Assembly: GCA_020466095.1 (NCBI GenBank)
Contig: CM035807.1
Location: 82,025,441 to 82,089,440 of the forward strand
Direction: 5' to 3'
DNA length: 64,000 nucleotides
Origin: Chlorops oryzae
Lineage: Eukaryota; Arthropoda; Insecta; Diptera; Chloropidae
Below are positions 57,367 through 64,000 of the stretch, piece after piece; the first letter of the stretch is position 1; every line of letters begins with the position of its first letter. A program made the translations under genes and the position numbers. The notes below the pieces were generated by a model. It was not told the origin of the DNA and ran no database searches. It saw nothing but the letters and a program-made list of their open reading frames with translations.

Positions 57367-60300
57367 GTTTGGTTGGTCTGGTCTGCGCGCCAAAAACTTT
57401 CGAGAGTCTCGGGAATTCTTAGGAAAACAAGTAAGTCAAGTTGGAATGATCGGAAGCCCGGTGTTGCTTTGTGCATGTGGACTTGCATATGGAGGTTGTT
57501 TGGATTATTTTTTTGCACAATACAACTTAATTCGAAAAATTTTCCCACATATGGGCATTTCCTGAAAAAGTAACGGTTTTGGTCTCGTCCGTATATAACT
57601 GATTGCCTTTCTGATCTGCATAGAAATTTTGAAAAAATATAAAAGACCGCATGGACCGCACGAAAGTAGTTCGAAACAAAAGTGCGACTCTCGGGCTATT
57701 GTTGTTCGGCCCTGAGGATAATAAGTGAATAGAGTTTCAGAATTGTTCAAGACATTTCTTTTAAATATCAAGATAAAAATTAGAGAAAATTAAGACAAAT
57801 CAAAAAATATTCTGAAAAAAAAGATTAGATTTTTTCTACCATTTGACATGTCTGACACAAATGTTCGCTGGGTAGACTCATCGAAAAAAAACCTTTCTTC
57901 AACTTGAGGGCCCAAAAAAATAAAATGCCGACGAGATGTGTAAAACGAATTTGGGCCCCCACGAAAACAATCCACATTTCTGCGCGAACTTTTTTTGTCA
58001 TCAATTTCAAACGGATGAACAAACACTTAACAAACCCTATTATATTTTCTATTCCTATAACGTCTAAGAAATAGAAGAAGGGAAGAAATAAAAGTCGAAA
58101 GAATGCTTCCATTTCGCACAATCGCTTTTTTTTCTCTCTCTCTCTCTCTCTCTCTAAGAAACTTTTTTTGATTGATTTATAGGTCTCCGACGACTCAAAC
58201 CTTTGGGTTAAATCGCGAAAAAAAAATTAATTAAATTTGCCACGTCATTTGGTGTAGCTACTCGGTCCAGTATTGTATTTAATGCCCCAATCGAAGTTTT
58301 GAAATTGTTGCATAATATAATTTGCTTTTAGGGCTCAAAAGATTTGCTCGAAGAACTTCACAACTTTGTGAAAGCTTTTTTCAATTGATTGTTCCAGAGA
58401 AGTCTATATATGTTAAGAAGGGAAAATCCAGCTCAAATCATATCAAATTTTTTTATTAGATGAAAAACAAAAAAAAAAAAGGAAACTTCTTCATCGATGT
58501 TCTGTCAATCCATTTCAAAAATTGATTCATTTCGACAACAAAAAAAAAAAAGGACATAAAATATTTTCCATCGTAAATCAACCCTTATTGCTGTCGGAGT
58601 GATTTCTTATCAAGATTTGTAGTAAGCTTTTTGAAATACAAAATAGAAAAATAAAAAAGAATTTTTCTTTGGCAGCTCATTTCGATTTCAAGTCCATTTA
58701 CGGCGTGAAACCATCTTATAAGGATAAAGGTAGTTTTGGTATCTATATTCAAAGAAAACAAATTGATAGGTAAACAAAAAAAAAAACTGTTCAACGTGCA
58801 ACTTGATATCCATGATTTCCTAAGTGTCCTTACCACAGAGCGCAAATATTTTGTTTTCATAACAAAATCCTGAGATTCAAATAACGAGAATATGGATTCG
58901 AAATTGGGATTTTGATGAAATATTTGCCATAACTTAAGGCATCTTTAATGCGGTGAAATGAGCACACATAGAGGAATCTTTTTATCGTTCTTAAAAATTC
59001 TTTTTGGAGAAAAACTGTGACCCGCATTTTCTTTCTTCCTTTTTTTTTGCATCCGCTTTTCATTCATATTTCGAATGAGAAATCGAAAAAGACTCTTATC
59101 TTGACGTTCAAATGTTCTTTCATAGAGGAATGACCGAAGTTTGCGATTCTGTTTTCGACAGTCGTCTACTTTCAATTTTATTATCTTAAAGGAAACATAT
59201 CACGAGGATATGTTTGACGTATTTGTTGGACCTTAAGGTAACTGAAATACTATTTATAATTTTTTTTTTTTTTTTATTCAAAGAAACGAAAAAAAAGGCT
59301 GAATTCACATGCAGAGATTCACGTAGGTTCTGCTCGACGTCAGAGGGCTATGGAAAAGATGGGAAATAAGGTACCTGGGCAACTTATTGGTTGTATTTCA
59401 TTTGTAAGATTTCTACAATGGAACCTAGCCGGTCTAGAGCAGTGATTATGCCAAAGATCCCATTCATACGATTCAAGCGTCACCTTTCGACTCGCCTCAG
59501 TACTTTACTGGATGGTTGTGATGTCGATTGTTGGAGTTTTTCCTGTTTCTGGCCTTTATTTTCCATTTTTTTCGACCTATAGCCTGAGTGAATAGTGCCC
59601 TTGATGTATACACTGAGCGCACGTAACCATGATTTTTCTAAAAAGGCGCATTGGTATTCACAGTCCTTTTGATTTTCGAGCAGAACGAAAATTTCAAAAG
59701 AAAAATTGTTGAATCAACAACATTTTTGGTTGATTGAAAAGAAAAATATGTTTAATTACATTTCTTTACGTTCGGTATAATTCTCATTTGTTTTATAAAA
59801 TAGGACACATAAGAAATTTATTCATCTTAGATCTTTTTAAGCATTGCGAAGGCAGTCACACCACAACGGAGTGACAAAATCGGATGAAGTCCATCCGATG
59901 GCTATTTTTGGGGTTATGTTCAGCAGAGGGCGGGCTTTGTGACCATTTGCTTTGAACGTGAATTAAATATATATTTTGACATTTCCTCTTTTATAGGTAT
60001 TTTCGAAAAATTTGTTTTATTTTAAAAATTATCTTGTCATTTCAATTATGTCCGTAGTCAGTTCAACAATTTAAATTGAAATCAATTTTTGAAAATTATC
60101 ATTTCAATTCAACCTGAAATATGGTTGATTCAAAAGGAAAATCTTAATTTTTTTTCCAACAAGAAAATATGTTTGAAATTAAAAATATTCCTTGTTGAAG
60201 CCTTTTTGTATGTTTTTCCTTTCGATTTAACCAGTTTTCTGGTTGATTTTTTTCTCTGTGTTTATAAGTCCATAGTTCATCGCAAACCTGAACAAAAGCA

Positions 60301-61408
60301 AAAGCAAGCAAACGGACAAAAGAAGTCAGTAATGATGGGCCCGAATTTGCTCTTGCCCCGAAAACATTAAAAAAAAAAACATAATTGAAAGCCTTTCATC
60401 GAGCACATTTACTAGACCAATAAACACCGTTGAAATGTTTTATATATAAATATTAACATTCTCCAAAAACAAAAAAACGAAAGACCTGATGTATTTTCGT
60501 TCTGGGCATGGACAAATGTTTTAAAATTTCTCAAATAAAATTACCTCAACCGATAACCGAGAAATAAATTAAAAGCAATTCATCAAACTGTTCGAACATA
60601 CCGAACAATAGCCGAAAAACATAGTTCCTGCCAAAGATCAGCACCGTGTGCGTTCACATTCCAGCACGTGCGAATTTTCGTGAATTTCATTTCGCTCTGA
60701 TTTTGATGAATTGGCGGTGAAAATCGTCTGAACGGCCTTTTAGCGCCACAGATGAGAACATTTCGATGCCAATGGTATGTATGTTCATTAGAGATATTTT
60801 ACCGATCGAAGCATTGGTCGGGCAAGCTTTCATTCGTCTCGCCTTTGACTTTTCCTTCGGTTCCTTCGACAACATTTCGACAACATTTTCCTTACGTCAA
60901 CGCAAACGTGCTTTCATATTTCCTTTTAAACATTCAAACTAATTTGGTTTTTTTTTGTTTTTTTGTTTTGTTTTCCTGTGGTCACATGCTCACCATGCGG
61001 TGCCGTAATCGATTTGGACGAAATTATCTGAAATAACTTTACGCACACACGAATATACATGTTGCATACTAGCTGCAAAACTGATACAACTCGAAATCTG
61101 GTGTTTTCCATGAAAACATGCTTCTTATCATTTCGATCCCGCATGACTTGGAATCCCTTTCGAATCTTGCATTATTTTATAGAAACCATTGAATGGATTG
61201 AGCTGAAAATATTCTCAGTTTACAACACGTCGTTTTCGGCTTGGAAATATTCAACGAAATATGTATAAAAAATGTGAATGAAAAATGATCTGAGTTGTGT
61301 CACTTTTGAAGATATAATGCGATATAAGTATACGTATATATCGATGCGTGGAAAGCGAATTCGATTGTTTAGTTATAGGTTAGTGTAAACATATTGGCCT
61401 TTGAATGT

Positions 61409-61445
61409 ACATACATACATACATACATACATACATACATACATG
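61409..61445. repeat. (CATA)n microsatellite
   Basis: About nine CATA units in a row. Confidence 0.95.
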
Positions 61446-62191
61446 TGTACATATATATATACACAATATACATACTTACAGACCAGAAGCAATAAACTTT
61501 TCAAGTTTATCGGAAAATCGTTTTGTTGAATTTGGCGTTTCCAATGCAGCATAGAATAAGAAATTTCATTCGAAATCGTTTCCTTTTTTCTTCTTTTTGA
61601 AGCCGTCGAATTACGTAAGGCTATCATCGACAGGCAGACGTGTTTGTTCTCTTATTTATTTTATACAATACTTTTCTAACACGGTCGGCTAAAATTCGAG
61701 AGCGAATGTTTGCCGAACTGACCTTCGGATAGCAGGGAAGTCATTTTCACAGTTTATTGCCTGTGAGGAGAAGGGAAGAAGCAGCCTTTGGCTTTTATAT
61801 GTATGTTGAGAAATAATTTCGTCTTTTAATAGACGAATAAACATATTTAAGTATGAAGAAAAATCCTACTGCAATACGATAAAGGGTCAACTCTAATGTC
61901 GGTCTTGAAGGCCAAATGGCTTATAAGTCTCAGGACTATCACAGCGGAAGGTGGTCTAATCCTTAGAAGAAACAATATTTAAATTTACGATGAGTTCTTA
62001 ACAGGGTATTGTAGGCTTATCCTGAAAGAGATGGGGGTCAGTAAATCAAGATCTTTTTAGGCTTTGTAAGTCACAGCAGGAAACAGCAGAGGATTGTGCA
62101 CATAATTTTGAGTTGTGACACTCTTGAAGTGCATGTGCGATATGTACTTACTTATGTCTGTATGTATTTCGTTGTGGCTACGCGCAAACTC

Positions 62192-62602
62192 CCCTGCAGT
62201 AATATGGACTGACCCCAGTCTAGCCTTCGGACAGTCCTTCATGTTACTACCAGTACTAGTCCCCTCATAATCGACTTCTAATGTATTCAATTGACCTTTT
62301 TAACATAGGCCAGTCATTGGACAGAGACTAGTCCGCAAAACGGCTGACCATAGGTCCATTTTTTTGTCGTAATTTTGTCTGGTTTTAGGATGGTCGAATA
62401 AGGAAAATAAAAAATGAATTTCTTATATAAATTCTAAGTTGATTAAAGTGTCATTTAAGGACTACCCTTAAACGAACCCATTTATTACCGACTGCCGACC
62501 AGACGAATTCGATAGAGCGAACTGCCATAATATAACCGGTAGGATTTGGACCGGTAAACGGTCAGTCCTTCTTAGGAAATTGACCGGCTCATTACTGCAG
62601 GG
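62192..62602. mobile_element. CCCTGCAGTAAT-ended MITE, 411 bp
   Basis: Left end CCCTGCAGTAAT, right end ATTACTGCAGGG; arms continue with inverted GGACTGACC pieces. Flanks share only TC, so the target duplication is unclear. Confidence 0.65.
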
Positions 62603-62925
62603 TCATTCCAATCTATTAGACTCTCTACTACTACTACTACTACTATTTGTCACTGTAGTTCCATGGAAATACTGAGCTTCATAAGTAGTCTTACTCTTAT
62701 AACCTTAACAATAATAATAATGTCGGCTTTCATTTGTTGGCAGGATCAAAGGAACAAAGACACGCCATTATGAACCGGCGACTTCAATTTCATATTTCTT
62801 ACACATACATACATATCTTATGTCTTCATATTCGAATTAGATTGCCTTAATCCAGTGATGGCCAAACCTATACGTAAACATTCATAATTGTGTGTGTGAA
62901 TGCGCTGTCGACTTCGCTGTGAGCT

Positions 62926-63413
62926 CCCTGCAGGAAATGTCAATAGTGATTCTATACTCTTTCACTAATGACCGCGTCGACAGTACTACTGACCAGCTAT
63001 ACCCGCCGCAATGCTTTGCGCTATAGACATTTAACATTGAGTTGTCATTGAATGTCGACAGTAGACCGAAAAACTATTGACGAGCTAGTGACGTCGGTAC
63101 TATTATGTAGACAAAAGGAGTACTTTTTCGCTAGTCACCAGTAATTAATATATTATATAATATATATTTATACTTTCCGCAATAAAAATAGCTTGCATTT
63201 TAGTTTTAACGAGTCTAACTTGTTCAATTTTGCGGCACATTTTACAAGGAGACACGTTGTTGACATGGTCAATGGAGATGAACTATATCTCTTGACAGTA
63301 CAGTTTCTCTAATGACACCGCCTATAAATACTGTTGACGTTGTCTTTAGTTCTCTTGTCTATATTGACGTCAATATAGACATGGGGCCATATGGCGACAG
63401 ACTTCCTGCAGGG
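62926..63413. mobile_element. CCCTGCAGGAA-ended MITE candidate, 488 bp
   Basis: Left end CCCTGCAGGAAATGTC, right end GACTTCCTGCAGGG, an inverted pair related to the ends of the element at 62192-62602. GTCGACAGTA and ATTGACGTCAATATAGAC pieces recur inside. Confidence 0.55.
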
Positions 63414-64000
63414 CTACTCTGATTTGCATTGACGAAGTTTGTCACTCACGAACGCAGCCGACTGGTTTTCGCACAAATCGGTATACGCTATACGTGTGCG
63501 ACTGCTGCGTCGGCAGAGTTCGGTCTTTCAAGCACATGTGCTAGGAAAATCGAAACTTAAGGCCGACACTGCATTAGTCCCTGGTTCCATATTTGATGGT
63601 ATTGATTTAACTCATTTACAGTCGCTTTATTAAAACGGGTACCTACTAATGACACTGTGGTATATTTTTAAGGTCGTCGAATGTTAACCAAAATTTGACT
63701 ATAGTTTCTCAATGTAAATACTTGGCAATTGCAGGAAATCCGTATATTTGGTTTTGTCCGATTGTCTACATGTTGATCATAAATCGATCAAAGTTGTGGC
63801 CGAGAATTAAATTTCACACTTACTTATGGCCGTTCAATATTACATTTTTCTATCTATGACAAAGTTTAAGCCCCAGACTTGATCAAAATAGTTTTAATTC
63901 TAGCGGATCCGAAAAATTCGTTCACCTCTTTTTGAAATTTCGGGCCCATGGCTCCCAAGCTGGTTTTTATGCTCTATTTCCAAACACTTTTATCAACAGA
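63414..64000. other. Right edge, no feature recognised
   Basis: The frame at 63439-63633 has no recognisable domain. No repeat end or splice pattern convinced me. Confidence 0.4.

Larger units (their letters stand above)
55296..62191. other. Large stretch without a recognised gene
   Basis: AT-rich DNA with homopolymers (about 30 T at 57336-57365), CT runs near 56000 and 58132-58155, and a (CATA)n run at about 61409-61445. CT runs and several TCAGT motifs give a promoter-like look around 55.6-58.1 kb. I cannot tie it to a product except for the possible exon at 56822-57030. Confidence 0.4.

Noticed and set aside
57207..57573. Frames of 85-113 codons on both strands
   Set aside because: Built around a roughly 30-base T run; no homology.

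Overview
The window reads as nuclear DNA of a higher fly (Diptera, Brachycera). It is AT-rich, has short-exon genes with GT-AG introns, contains a dorsal/Dif-class Rel gene, and is full of small non-autonomous transposons. Repeat types such as DINE-1-like elements with a (GTCT)n core, tRNA-derived SINEs and TACCCAGC-ended MITEs suggest an acalyptrate fly, possibly tephritid-like; the species cannot be told from the sequence alone.

Layout. Positions 1-14,200 hold no gene I can support: they carry a direct repeat pair around a broken Jockey-type LINE, SINE copies, a DINE-1-like element, MITEs and a promoter-like, homopolymer-rich stretch at 10.0-12.1 kb. A compact gene cluster follows. It contains a WSD-like O-acyltransferase (+, 14.26-17.71 kb, two compensating frameshifts); RPA3 (-, 18.77-19.67 kb), a replication protein A subunit; Ubr7 (+, 22.23-24.73 kb), a UBR-box/PHD ubiquitin ligase; and Rsph9 (-, 23.27-24.19 kb), a radial-spoke protein nested whole inside the last Ubr7 intron. 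RPA3 and Ubr7 are head to head; two hAT-like insertions fill nearly all the DNA between them and separate two E2F-type sites.

From 25.4 to 50.7 kb lies one Rel/NF-kB gene on the minus strand, best read as Dif, a dorsal-family immune regulator. Five shared exons encode the N-terminus and the Rel homology domain. They can be joined either to one large exon (isoform B, 1,027 residues) or to three small exons (isoform A, 589 residues, with a basic nuclear localisation signal directly after the Rel domain). The intron before the B exon is flanked by a 36-bp imperfect direct duplication that contains both splice junctions. Intron 1 is about 14.8 kb.

The introns and everything right of 50.7 kb are a dense record of transposition. 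They hold a near-intact mariner (1,286 bp, TA target duplications, one homopolymer frameshift), pogo-like, hAT-like, piggyBac-like (TTAA) and Harbinger-like MITEs, three DINE-1-like copies, and nests two and three deep. One pair shows reciprocal nesting: DINE-1 inside element B at 8 kb, and B inside DINE-1 at 37 kb. From 55.3 to 64 kb I see no gene I can name, only microsatellites, two CCCTGCAG-ended MITE candidates and one possible orphan exon near 56.9 kb.
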